From the NCBI GenBank assembly GCA_035578155.1, contig JAPWDM010000001.1:76248972-76312971 (forward strand): 64,000 nucleotides of DNA, read 5' to 3'. Below are positions 46,705 through 59,536 of the stretch, in pieces. Position 1 is the first letter of the stretch. Every line of letters begins with the position of its first letter. Below the pieces are notes generated by a model. It was not told where the DNA came from. It ran no database searches and saw only the letters and a program-made list of their open reading frames with translations. The translations under genes were made by a program, and so were the position numbers. This stretch comes from Brachynemurus nebulosus (lineage: Eukaryota > Arthropoda > Insecta > Neuroptera > Myrmeleontidae).

Positions 46705-49299
46705 ATGGAAGATTCAACAGTTGATGCAGCAAACTTTTCTTTCATTCCCCAACATCTTATCTGTGCAACATCAACACCGATGAACGACGAAAATTCACCA
46801 GTTATGCCTACATCGGACGACGCTGAGAGAAGTTCATCAGAGGAGTTCAGCGACGCCGTCCACCAACAAAATATGCCCAACTCTAGTGAATCATCTGGCC
46901 TAGTTAGTGACTTTTCCGATACAAAAGGTAATGAAAATAATTCCAACAATATAATGAAAATGCTTGAAATTTTATTAGACAACAATAGAGACATTAACAA
47001 AAAATTAGATGACAACAATAGAGACATCAACAAAAAATTAGATTGTAACAATAAAAAATTAGATAACAATAATAAAAAAATCGATCAATTGAGTGATGAA
47101 GTCAAACAGCATAAAGTTCAAATTGACAATAAATTTCGTGAATTTTATACGGATTTTTCAAATAAGATAGATGATTGTAACAATAAAATTTCAGAAACCA
47201 ATAATAAATTAACCGACAAATACAATTCGCAGAATTGTAGAATTGATCAATTAAAAACCGAATTTGATAATAAAATTACTGATACTCATACAATTTTAAA
47301 ACAAAAAATTAGTCTAGTTAATAACGAATGTATGCAAAATCATGGTGAAGTAAATTCTAACGTACAAAAAATTACTGAAAACATAAATGAACTGGTCAAT
47401 ACTACAATTCCCGATTTTAATAATCAATTAAAAAATCAATCTGAAATAGTAAATTCTTTTGATACCAGAATAGTTTGTTTGGAAAACAATGTTTCATCAC
47501 ATAGTAGAGTTAATTTAAATACATCAAGTTTTGGTCTTCAGAATGTAACGTTGAGTAGAAGTGATTTTGGAAATATTGATGTTTTCACTAATAACATAAT
47601 TCAGAATCACCCTGTTGATTTTGTAAACTCCCTTGACGAAATATTTCGTGATACCGAACTATTGGACTCAGATAAAATAAGAATAGCTCGAGATAAATTA
47701 GGGAATAGAATTAAAAACAACTTTTCCTTATATGAACGCGAAATACAATCATATAATCAAATGAAACAGTGGATTCTAGAAACATTTTGGGGACCCGATA
47801 CACAAAATAAAATTTTAATTGATTTCTACACAAATTATAACGGTAAACCAGTTAAAAGGGGATATTTTTTGGATCATTTAACCCACTGGCACAAGTTAAC
47901 GAAACACTTGGACCAGAAAATAGATACTCAACAGTTTATTAAAATTTTCATAAATCATTTTCCGTTTGAAATTAATAGATTACTATCAAATTGTAAAAAT
48001 TTACATGAATTAGAGTTAGCTTTAAAAGATTTTGATAACTATTTTCTGAATTCTCCAAGAAATACGAATTTTAATTTCCCCAACTGGTCACGACAATATT
48101 CTCAAAATAATACTAATTTCAATAATAATAACTATCGTCCCCATAATACTGTCCCGAGCAATTTTCATAGTAATAACGGTTATCAAGGATTTAACAATAA
48201 CAATTCCAACGTTAATATTCCAAGATCACCTAACATCAACAAAAATAACAACAATTTTAGCAATAACAATTATAATAGTTTTAATAATAACAACAATATA
48301 TCTAGAAACAATACCACAATGAGATTTGACAACAATAATAGATATTTTAATAACAATAATAGAAATTTTAATCAAAATTCCAACATGAACCGAAATCGAA
48401 ATGCCAACAACAATAATAATTTCGACGGTAATTTTAACCAAAATTATAACAATGGTTTCAATAGAAGTAATTACCAACCTAACAATAATTCAGCAGGAAT
48501 TAATAGGGGTATAAATAATTATCAGAGAAATAATTCCCGTCCTCCTAATAACAATAGGGTAACATGGGGTAATACTTCCCCAATACAAAATTCTACGAAT
48601 AGCATAGATATCGTAACGGTTAATGATCAGGAATCCAATGTTAACTCAGTTATTCACACGCAAGATAGTCCAGTTATGGATAACAGTAATTTTAATTCGG
48701 AACCCCTTAATGCAACTGAATTAATTAGTTCATCAATTTTTCATAATAGTTGTGAAATTTTAAACAGTGATACCAGTTATCATGATTGCTCCATAGAAAA
48801 CAACCTTCCAACCAATACAGTTGAACCCCTTTATATTAGCCCCGCAATTAATGTTTCGGAAACTTCGAATTCAGAATTTGATTTTTATGAAACTTTCATG
48901 TGTAATACGATATCCGGTGATTTTCCAGACATTTTGACGGAAGACATTAATTCGCCTAATTCATCCACTTATAAACAAAATTTTAACAATAACAATTATA
49001 ACAGTTCGCAATCTGAGAATTTTCAATTTATCATTCACAATATTAAACAAAATATTCAAAAAACAAATAAGGCTTCCAGAATTATTAAAAATCAATTTCA
49101 TCCATTATTAAAACAATCTGTATTAATATTTTCGAAAATTCCCAATAAGAAAAATAAATTTGTTCATAAAATCAAAGTCGAGAAACCTAAAATATTCAAT
49201 TACACATCTGGCAATAACTGTAATGTCTTCGGCTATATTAGACCCCGCGTAATTAATAAATATTCACCTAACTCGAATCCCAAAAGTCCTCCTTTATAA
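46705..49299 (+). CDS. Gag-like protein, 864 aa, Asn-rich, of the gag-only retroelement
   Basis: The frame runs from 46663, but the first ATG with good context (AAAATGG) is at 46705. The N-terminal ~80 residues are acidic and Ser-rich. A coiled-coil-like region follows with repeated DINKKLD and NNKKLD units (about 46960-47200). A structured region at about 47600-48055 has the spacing of a Ty3-type gag capsid domain (FVNSLDEIF, MKQWILETFWG, GYFLDHLTHW, FINHFPFEI). A long Asn/Arg-rich, probably RNA-binding stretch (48060-48560) and a basic tail ending PKSPPL complete it. No CCHC knuckle or protease DTG/DSG motif is seen. It would form particles that package RNA copied by another element's RT. 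The frame is fully intact, which suggests selection or youth. Family identity below gag-like is unknown. Confidence 0.78.
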   Translation: MEDSTVDAANFSFIPQHLICATSTPMNDENSPVMPTSDDAERSSSEEFSDAVHQQNMPNSSESSGLVSDFSDTKGNENNSNNIMKMLEILLDNNRDINKKLDDNNRDINKKLDCNNKKLDNNNKKIDQLSDEVKQHKVQIDNKFREFYTDFSNKIDDCNNKISETNNKLTDKYNSQNCRIDQLKTEFDNKITDTHTILKQKISLVNNECMQNHGEVNSNVQKITENINELVNTTIPDFNNQLKNQSEIVNSFDTRIVCLENNVSSHSRVNLNTSSFGLQNVTLSRSDFGNIDVFTNNIIQNHPVDFVNSLDEIFRDTELLDSDKIRIARDKLGNRIKNNFSLYEREIQSYNQMKQWILETFWGPDTQNKILIDFYTNYNGKPVKRGYFLDHLTHWHKLTKHLDQKIDTQQFIKIFINHFPFEINRLLSNCKNLHELELALKDFDNYFLNSPRNTNFNFPNWSRQYSQNNTNFNNNNYRPHNTVPSNFHSNNGYQGFNNNNSNVNIPRSPNINKNNNNFSNNNYNSFNNNNNISRNNTTMRFDNNNRYFNNNNRNFNQNSNMNRNRNANNNNNFDGNFNQNYNNGFNRSNYQPNNNSAGINRGINNYQRNNSRPPNNNRVTWGNTSPIQNSTNSIDIVTVNDQESNVNSVIHTQDSPVMDNSNFNSEPLNATELISSSIFHNSCEILNSDTSYHDCSIENNLPTNTVEPLYISPAINVSETSNSEFDFYETFMCNTISGDFPDILTEDINSPNSSTYKQNFNNNNYNSSQSENFQFIIHNIKQNIQKTNKASRIIKNQFHPLLKQSVLIFSKIPNKKNKFVHKIKVEKPKIFNYTSGNNCNVFGYIRPRVINKYSPNSNPKSPPL

Positions 49300-51855
49300 G
49301 TTTCAGACTTCCTTGAAAGTCAAGGGCAATTTGTGGTGTTAGCCTTGTTGACTTTCGCGTTTTCTTTGCACTTGAATATTCTTAATTTTGAAAATTACAG
49401 TTTTATTTTTCGTGGGGAAATTACATTTATTTTAATCTTATATTGAATAAAATTTTTTTTTACGAATGATAACTGATCGCGATCATCCTTGTAGTATCAA
49501 TATTTTGTCTTTAATATTAATAAAAGTTATAAATTAAAATAGAAAAAAAAAAAAATTTTTGTTTGTGATCATCGATCGTGATCATTTGGATAATATTGAT
49601 GTTTTACTGTGCTTATTACGTAGTATTTATCTGTTTACCAATTTATATACTTTTAATTAAACTAATTTTGACTCTTTTGGGAGACTTTCAATACTTATCA
49701 GTTATATTAAAACTCCTGACCGTTAAAGAATTATCCCTTTTCATTGAATATAAAATTTTTTAAATGATTGTTGTTAAATCTCATTTTCAATAACAATAAA
49801 TAATGTTTGAATGTATCGGGTACAATTTTACAAGTATCATCTGGTACAGTTCGTAATGGCGTCATATTAGTACTATAAAATTTGATCTCAAATTCTGTTA
49901 TTGTATACCATAAACTAAATATTGAAATATTAATTATATTTATTAATAACTGACATCACTATAGTTCATATGCGTTCATCTTATTAAGTATTAGATAAGC
50001 ATCGAGGTATGCGTATATAGCTTTTGTTGTATATGTTTAAATTCATGTAGCGAGCGGGATATGTACTTTGTACAGATTAGATTTATTGGACGTGGACATG
50101 ATTACTATATTTGTAACTATTTTTTATTTTGGAATGAAACTTAAATCATCCCGAATGTCATCATGAGAAAATATTTTAATAAAATTATAATGTATATTTA
50201 TTATGAATTTTGAGGAAATGTGTTGTATTGAAATATTATGATGTTTTAAGTATTGAAATATGATATTTAGATTTGAGTGAATTGATATTGTGAGGAGAAT
50301 ATGATATTTTGTGGCATTCGGGTGATATGTATTTTACTTTCATATCATGCCAAGTTTTAGTATTTTGATCAATTGATCTGTGCACATTACTAGATTATAT
50401 TTTTCGCTTCTATATTTTTTTTATTTTTTATTTGTCGTACTTTCGATAAAATGTGAATTTTGATGTTTAATGTGATGTCTAGCCTATAACTTTAATGTGA
50501 CGCCTGATAAATTCCTTAAAATTATTTTGCTAATATCATAAGCACAAGTGTGACGAAATTAGTAACTGAGCTGTACAAAGTTTTGTTAATTTCAATATAT
50601 CTATAAAAGATTTTAAATGTACCAAGTTAGTATTTTACATATTTACATGAACACAAATGTTGGTTTACGTATGGTTTGAGTATGTAAAGTTTTACTGTTA
50701 ACAAAATACAGATATTTTATAAATTAATCTCTCATTTCTTATATTAATATATATGTATTGAGAAAGTTTAACTTCAAAATTGCCAAAATTTGTATTAAAC
50801 TATAATTCTTATAACTAAAAAAAAAAAAAAAAAAAAAAAAAAATATTTGTTTTCCTTTTATAAAATATATTTCATACTTGTATATATGTAAATACATTTG
50901 ATTTCTTGTATTAAGAAAGAATCTATATGTTATTTTGTTTTTAAAATTTTATTTCAGTATGATAAATTCAAGGACAATCTTTTCTCATTGTCGTTACTTA
51001 TTTGTTTCAGTAACTTGTACAAACAAGTGGTTGATGTTTTATACGTCCCAAGCCTGGTTGTGTGAGATAGGCTTATGGCTTATGCACCATTAGTGTAGTT
51101 TATACACAACATATACATAAGTGGTATATCCTTTTCTAATGCACGTGTCTTTTGGTTGTTTATCATTTAACCGTCTTTGTATGTGAATATTGGTATTGGA
51201 TATATTCCACTGGAACACATTTTATTTTATTGCTTGAAATGTTTTGATGTTTTGATGCTATTAAATTTACCCTCTTTTAAGTTTCATAACATCGCATTTT
51301 GTTTTAAATTTATAATACCCAACTATGTATATAAAAATAAATAGCTTTACTTTCAAAAAAAAATTTTCTTGTTATCTATGAATCATCGACCACTAGTATT
51401 CTGTTTTGTATTACTTTTGAGTATTATATAAATATGATTTTACGTTTTAAATCCTTGAATTTTTTTTTACTAGTTGTCGAATTATTTTTCATGTGGCTGT
51501 AAAGTTATAAAAAAAAAAAAAAAATTTTTTTTTTTTCTTCTTTTCTTTTAACAAAAATATTGTTTTATCGATTGTGTTTTGTTTACGTTTTATAAGATTT
51601 CGTATATTGTATTTGTCTGTAAATCGATCCTATCCTTATTGCATTCTGATATTTATTTGAATTTAAATCTGTTCTATGATATCGTCAATTATTGGTTGGT
51701 TTCAATATTTGTCCTGAATTTCAAATATAAAATCATTATTTCAAACAGTAAATACTTTCTTAATAACATTTTGTATTTCTCTTAAGTTGCTTTGTTCAGT
51801 TTGAACCCAAAATGCATTTTTAATGCATTTTGAATTCAAACTTGGGCCGGGGTTA
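49300..51855. other. Long non-coding tail of the gag-only element
   Basis: 2.5 kb, AT-rich, no frame above about 68 codons. It starts with a possible stem (GAAAGTCAA near 49312 and TTGACTTTC near 49349). It has palindromes TGATCGCGATCA (49474-49485) and a GATCATCGATCG cluster near 49568, and an A25 run near 50818. The palindromes could be protein-binding or packaging signals. Confidence 0.7.
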
Positions 51856-52819
51856 TGTGACAGTATGGCCTTAAACATTTAAACTGAAGCGCGGAATTAG
51901 TGTCGACACCTGTTGGTGAAATCTATAAGCTTTTTCGTATAGTTTAGTTTCAAACCATTAGTTGGTTGACTAACGACCCTTAATAGATCTAACCGCGCTA
52001 CTATCGTTCTGTTCAGTACGTATATAAAGTATATTGTGATAAGGGAGAGAGAGAGGTTTTGAGCCAATCAGAGGACGAGCGTCTTTTGTGACCATATATG
52101 GTGATCTAAAGAGTAGATCGGATGGAAGTAAGGATTGGATCGTGGATAAAAAGATACTCTTTGGCTAGTGTTTAAACAGCAAAGACGTCATTACAACAAT
52201 TAAATTAAAATTATATCAATAATAACTTAGATTTATTAAATATTATAAAATTATAAATATACTCTTTGTCTAGTATTAAAACAGCAAAGACGTCAATAAT
52301 AACTTAGATTTATTAAATATTATAAAATTATAAATACACTCTTTGTCTGATATTCAAACAACAAAGACGTCATTAATTGGATACTCTTTAATATTGAACT
52401 CTTTGGCTGATTAGTATTTTAATATTATTTCAACAATAAAATATGAATAACATAAATTAAATTAAAATATAACAAAATTATATTAAATAAAATAAAAAAT
52501 TAAATAATATTATACAAAATCTTATAAATATATTTAAATAAAAAAAAAATATTAAAGGAAACAAAATTAAAAAAATAAATTTATGTAAAAAATATCAATT
52601 AAAAAATTATATTAGAAAATCTTAATAAACTATTTTTTATAAATTAATTGGTAATTTATATTCTTACGAACCCGTTAAACGACCTTTGGACTAGAAATCC
52701 AACAAGTAATAGTATTTTATCAGGGACAAAACAACAACATACATAACAACATAACAGTAATACAAGTTATACGCGCGAAACAGTAGTTTAAAAGTATCGT
52801 GGTAGCGAAAACCGCTACA
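51856..52819 (+). repeat. 3' LTR (964 bp)
   Basis: TGTGACAGTATGG...CCGCTACA. Preceded by a G-rich tract (GGGCCGGGG). Contains repeated CTCTTTG and CAAAGACGTCA words in its middle. Confidence 0.92.
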
Positions 52820-54854
52820 GGATGCACGAGGCATCGTATATCAGGTTCACCGTTGTTCGTTGGTCGTTCTGGTATCAAGTCCTGTGTTAAAAACCACTTA
52901 ATTCGGGGAATCACAAAATGAAGCATTGGTGTAAGAAACCAACATGTCGGAATAATGATGGCGGCCTTACATAGTTCACGTTACGGCCGCTAGTTGGCGC
53001 CACCAAACACATTACCTGGGGTTTGAACCCATGATAACTATCAAAAATTAACAAATTACGCGGCGGCAATCAACACTACATTAGTGTAAATTCGATTGCC
53101 TAAAGTTCTCGGCTTACGCCCACTACTGTTACAATGGACACGAATATGCGAATATATTAGTATGATATGTGTGCTATGTACATCAACCAAAGCACACATA
53201 CAACCAAAACACATGATGTATGGACACGAATATGCGAATATATTAGTATGATGTGTGCTATGTACATCATCACACGTCACACTCTATGTGAGGCGGGTGG
53301 GGTATTGAGTTGTATACGCATGCGTACGTATATATGCTATATATGTATTACATTATTGCAAGTGGTTCATCAACAATACTAACAATATGATGTGTGTCTT
53401 GGAAGAGCAGTTCAACGACTAATGGACTTAAACGATATCCGACACACTGCTAGCTACAGTTTTTTACACATACTCTGAGGACTTGTTTGCATCAGCTCTG
53501 CGAGAGCAAAGATGCATTGTTGGTTATTATTATGTCGTGGTTAGGTCATTGTTACTAGCAAGTCCTGAGGCTATGATCACAGTGCATCCGACTTCGGCAG
53601 TGTATTTACACGTCCGTATACGGCAGTGTATTTACACGTCCGTATACGGCAGTGTATTTACACGTCCGTATACGGCAGTGTATACACGGACGAATTGTGT
53701 GGTCACTTTGTGTCCGTGTTCGGCAGTGTAACGGTAAAATTGACTCTTGATTTCAGTTTAATTTAGAAATTATATCGTTAATAAAATGAAAAAAAAAAAA
53801 CAAATTCACGTTTTGATGAAAATGAATGATGAAAATTGATAATTTAGAAAAATGTTAAACTTTGACCACCAAAAAACCTATGTAGAGGAAAAAATAAAAA
53901 CCTGATATTTTCAGAAAATAAAATCTATTATATCTTCGTTAATTATGTTCAATTAGTATCATTCTGTTATTTTCACCTTTTTAGGAAATATGATTTTTTG
54001 AAAGTACTACTTTTAGGTAGATATATATATTTTTATTCTTTCAAAATATAATTTTACAAAATATGTCATCGGGTAAAAGAAGAGAGGGGAGGTTATGCGG
54101 TTATGGCTGACTTTATTAGGAATTATTCCGGCATTTACCTTTAAAGTTTGAAAACCATAAAAAAACCGTAAACAGGATAGCCGACATCCATTTGGATGTC
54201 TTCTGAATGCCAAGTATATCTTGACTCGGTCTATAATAATAAAATAATAAAAAACGCCGTGAGCAGCGGAGCCCCATCACGGAAGTCGAATTTTTCCTTT
54301 CATCTTCGGTATTGAGTGTCTACAAGCGATTTGTCATTGAAAGTCCACAAGCGATTTGTCATTTTGGTGGTTTCAAAACTGATGATGAGTGTCCGGTTGA
54401 TCGGGGCTTTAAAAAAAGGTTTTAAGTTTTTAAGGGCTGAATCTCAGTAAATTTCAATTTTGTGCCGATAGCAGTTAACAGGAAAAAAGCCAACACAATT
54501 CGTACGAGGGCATTTCTACCCATGCTTATCCGCCAATTGCCTTTGTGTTTTATTTTTAAATATTAAAAAAGGAACTTAAATAGTAAACTGGAAGGCTTTT
54601 ATGAAGATATTTTTTCTTTCCAAAAAAATCCAAAATTTCTATTTTATAAATAATAAAAATCCAAAATTCCTAATTTATAAATAAACAGTGACTTTAATAA
54701 CATTTTCAAATTACTTAATATGTATGTATTTCATTTGTTAAAAAATTGTATTCACTTTTTTTTAAATTTTTTAAAATTACTATTCTCCTACTTGTATTTA
54801 GAATAAAAATAATGCATTTAAAACACATTTAATAATAGCATTCAATTCCGATGT
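52820..54854. other. Spacer with local tandem repeats, no gene seen
   Basis: Contains two copies about 86 bp apart of a block starting ATGGACACGAATATGCG (53134, 53220), a 26-bp tandem array (53595-53700) and a short duplicate of CAAGCGATTTGTCATT (54325, 54349). No gene was supported. Confidence 0.5.
53595..53700. repeat. 26-bp tandem repeat, 4 copies
   Basis: CGGCAGTGTA recurs at 53595, 53621, 53647 and 53673 at exact 26-bp spacing, alternating with TTTACACGTCCGTATA. A fifth CGGCAGTGTA is at 53721. Confidence 0.93.
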
Positions 54855-55455
54855 AAAAATGGGAGAAGTGGGGGGAAAAGTAATGTGGACTCCCTAAAAG
54901 GTACTAGCTGGATACTAACTGAATACACGTATACAAAATTTCAGCCCTCTAGGTTTCCTTAGAGAGTCTCTAGACGTGTTAGAAAACAAGCAAAAAAATT
55001 AAGGAAATACTGGCGTAAAAATCGTGGGGGTAAGGGTTAACAGTTGAAACCTCCAAAAAACAGTGTCTGGCTATTAGCTTAACCTGTACACAAAATTTAA
55101 GCCCTCTAGGTTTATTTGGGGAGATTTTGACCCGAACGAAACTGTTAAAAAACAAGAAAAATCATGTTCTTTTGGGTATAAAAATGGTAGGGGTAGGGGT
55201 TAAAAGTCGACACCCCCAAAAGACACCCCCTTGATACTAACTCAATCCGAATACAAAATTTCAGCCCTCTAGGTTTATTTGGGTGACCTGTGCAAGTGGT
55301 ACAAACTTCGAAAACGTCGAAAATGCATGAAATTGTAGCTTAAAAATGAGGGGGGTGGGGGAAAAATATTAAAACCTCCAAAAAGCACAACCTAGGTACG
55401 AACTTTATCAACACACCAAATTTCAACCCTCTACGTTAATTCTGGGGGGCTGGGG
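54855..55455. repeat. ~160-bp degenerate tandem repeat, ~3.7 copies
   Basis: The anchor GCCCTCTAGGTTT recurs at 54944, 55101 and 55264, with a variant at 55426 (spacings 157, 163, 162). Each is preceded by GGGGGT-rich and ACAAAATTT words. It is a decayed satellite or the tandem interior of an element. Confidence 0.85.

Positions 55456-57311
<1,856 letters not shown>

Positions 57312-57367
<56 letters not shown>
57312..57367. repeat. (TA)n tract, errantivirus landing site
   Basis: About 56 bp of TA directly in front of the errantivirus LTR. Confidence 0.95.
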
Positions 57368-57371
<4 letters not shown>

Positions 57372-57799
57372 ATGGACACAACTTATGGACACCCTATATA
57401 ATATTTTATCTAATATGTATCAGTTACCTAACATTCTTTACATACCATTCACACATATATCATATTTCAATCATATGCTTATGTAATCACTTTATAATAT
57501 CAATTACAGCTTATATCAGCTTTTAACTTTTTACTTCTAAGAATTGTTATTAGAGGCCTCATTTCTTAGTCAGCTAAATGCACTTTTCTAGAATATTACG
57601 AAATAGTATAAATACAAGCGTTTAAGTCAATTTCAACGAGTTTAGTTTCGCTATTATTCAATTCAATTTCAAAGTTCGCTAGACGTGAGGTTTCTACTAT
57701 TGAAATTTGTAACAATTAAATATTTTATAATAAATATTGTAATAAAACGAAAAATAAAATTTATTTTTTAATCAACCTCGCGAACGAGTGAACATAACT
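57368..57799 (+). repeat. Errantivirus 5' LTR
   Basis: Starts AGTAATGGACACAAC and ends ATAACT, both typical of errantivirus LTRs (AGT...AYT). AATAAA-like signals occur near 57730. The 3' partner is not in the window. Confidence 0.8.
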
Positions 57800-57818
57800 G
57801 GCGCAGTCGTTCGGATCT
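57798..57818 (+). promoter_or_regulatory. Primer-binding site, tRNA-Ser type
   Basis: TGGCGCAGTCGTTCGGATCT directly after the LTR. TGGCGCAGTCG is the primer-binding start known from 17.6/297-type errantiviruses. Confidence 0.8.
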
Positions 57819-58086
57819 GTAACGCGTTTTCGTGTAAAGTAGTTAAACTTGCGGACAAGTGGTTCGAGGGCATATCGAAACATTTGCCGGAGCTAAACGG
57901 TTTATTTGGCTTTCGAGGGTTTCTCTTCACGGGAACACGGACACCAGCAGATCTTCGTGAACCTACAGCTGTTGGACTTGGAGCATACAAGGAACCAGCA
58001 ACTACAACGCAGAACTACGGTGAGGGCACATCATCCAGTGGAGCTGCTACAACCATCCGTACTATGGTCGCATTCTGGCTGTTCAC

Positions 58087-58092
58087 GTAAGT
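58087..58092 (+). promoter_or_regulatory. Candidate splice donor for env mRNA
   Basis: CAC|GTAAGT in the leader is a near-perfect donor. The partner acceptor would be TTGCAG at 63070-63075 inside the pol C-terminus. Confidence 0.55.
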
Positions 58093-58402
58093 CGATTTTT
58101 GTTTCAATTGTTATTCATTGGAAATTTAATGCCTAATACCAAACCCAAATTATCCTTACTAAGATCAATTCCTTATAAGCGAAACTCTTCTCCCAACACC
58201 TTTGACGCCGGCAGTAAACGGGAACGGTGTTGAAACCCAAAACTACCCCAACACTAGTAACGCCGCAGAATACGGGAATAGTGTTGAATTAAGTAATTCT
58301 TTAAATAATTTTTACGAAAATTTTGAAAATCTCAATCCAATTAATTTAAACGAAAATACAATTAATCTAAATAAAACAAATAATATTTCAAATAATTTAA
58401 CA

Positions 58403-59536
58403 ATGGCAACGCCTAGTGAAGTCTTTAATGCATTAAGAATCCCAGATGCTATTAAAGATTTACCAACCTTCGATGGTAATACACGCTTATTGTATGATTT
58501 TATAAATAACGTAGAAGAAATTTTAAGTCTCATTCCTAATGTTAACGGAACTAGTTACGGCAAACTTCTCCTTAGAGCTATTAGAAATAAAATCACTGGA
58601 CAGGCTAATGAAATACTCAATATGTATGGGACACCTATCGATTGGGTCCAAATCAAAAATAATTTAATTACTCATTATTCGGACAAGAGAAATGAAACCA
58701 GTTTAATTAAAGATTTACATAACCTTAGACAAGGTAATCAAACTGTTGAGACATTTTACAGTAGTATAATAGAAATTTTGTCTACAATATCAAACCATGT
58801 TAAAATACATGAAAACAATGGAGATGTTCGAGCTTCCAAACTAAGCTTATACAGTGAAATGTGTTTGAATGTTTTCCTATCGGGATTACGGGAACCTTTA
58901 GGATCCACCATTCGCGCAATGAAACCAAGCACATTATCAGAAGCCTTCAGCTTTTGCATAAAAGAACAGAATATCTACTATACCAAATCACAAACCCCAA
59001 ACATAGTTAATAAACCAAAACCAATAGTTCAACATATTAATTCTAGTAACAATCGGTTAGTTCCAAATCAATCACAACATCGTACATTTATTCCGCAACA
59101 AACGAACTATAGACCACAAATGGTACAAAGACAATTTACGTATAAACCAACAACAAATTCACCACAACAACCAACTTCCAGATCCCCTCCGCAACAATTA
59201 ACGCGATATAAACCGGAACCTATGGAAATAGGAAGTAATAGATTAAGTATTAGGGCACAACCACGAACACAACAATATAATTCAAATACTAATCGTGTAT
59301 TCGCCCCTATGTCTAAACCAACTTTTGTTAGTGAAGAATTACATAATAATGAACAACAAGATTTCCAAAATTTAGACAACTTTGAAACTGCAAACACTGA
59401 CATTGCTGAAAATATCGACGTATATGACGAACAAGACAACGAAAACAACACAAATCCTATGTCCGTTGTCAGTTCCGAATACGAACTAGACGATTCAAAT
59501 TTTCAGTCAACCTGGGACCACAATTTGGTTACCTAG
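58403..59536 (+). CDS. gag: Errantivirus Gag
   Basis: The frame is open from 58163. The first ATG (58403) has a good context (ACAATGG) and gives 377 residues. The N-terminal half has the capsid-like pattern of errantivirus Gag: PTFDGNTRLLYDFINNVEEI, LLRAIRNKITGQAN, LHNLRQGNQTVETFYSSI, and CIKEQNIYY near the end of the domain. The second half is Gln/Pro/Asn-rich and acidic at the end. No CCHC knuckle is visible, as in other errantiviruses. It overlaps pro-pol in the -1 frame near its stop. Gag builds the particle and packages genomic RNA. The frame is intact. Confidence 0.88.
   Translation: MATPSEVFNALRIPDAIKDLPTFDGNTRLLYDFINNVEEILSLIPNVNGTSYGKLLLRAIRNKITGQANEILNMYGTPIDWVQIKNNLITHYSDKRNETSLIKDLHNLRQGNQTVETFYSSIIEILSTISNHVKIHENNGDVRASKLSLYSEMCLNVFLSGLREPLGSTIRAMKPSTLSEAFSFCIKEQNIYYTKSQTPNIVNKPKPIVQHINSSNNRLVPNQSQHRTFIPQQTNYRPQMVQRQFTYKPTTNSPQQPTSRSPPQQLTRYKPEPMEIGSNRLSIRAQPRTQQYNSNTNRVFAPMSKPTFVSEELHNNEQQDFQNLDNFETANTDIAENIDVYDEQDNENNTNPMSVVSSEYELDDSNFQSTWDHNLVT

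Larger units (their letters stand above)
45876..52819 (+). mobile_element. Gag-only LTR retroelement (TR-GAG-like), GGAT duplication
   Basis: Two LTRs (45876-46596, 51856-52819), each TG...CA, bracket 5.26 kb. The 4-bp duplication GGAT is exact (45872-45875, 52820-52823). The internal region has one long intact frame for a gag-like protein (46705-49299), then 2.5 kb without coding capacity. No protease, RT, RNase H or integrase is present. The shared parts of the LTRs look identical, so the insertion is recent and must have used another element's enzymes. Confidence 0.92.

Noticed and set aside
46554..47069. 171-codon minus-strand frame opposite gag
   Set aside because: Shadow of the Asn/Lys-rich gag coding strand (leucine/serine repeats).
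53595..53730. CRISPR-like array
   Set aside because: Direct 26-bp tandem repeat without unique spacers, in a eukaryotic context.
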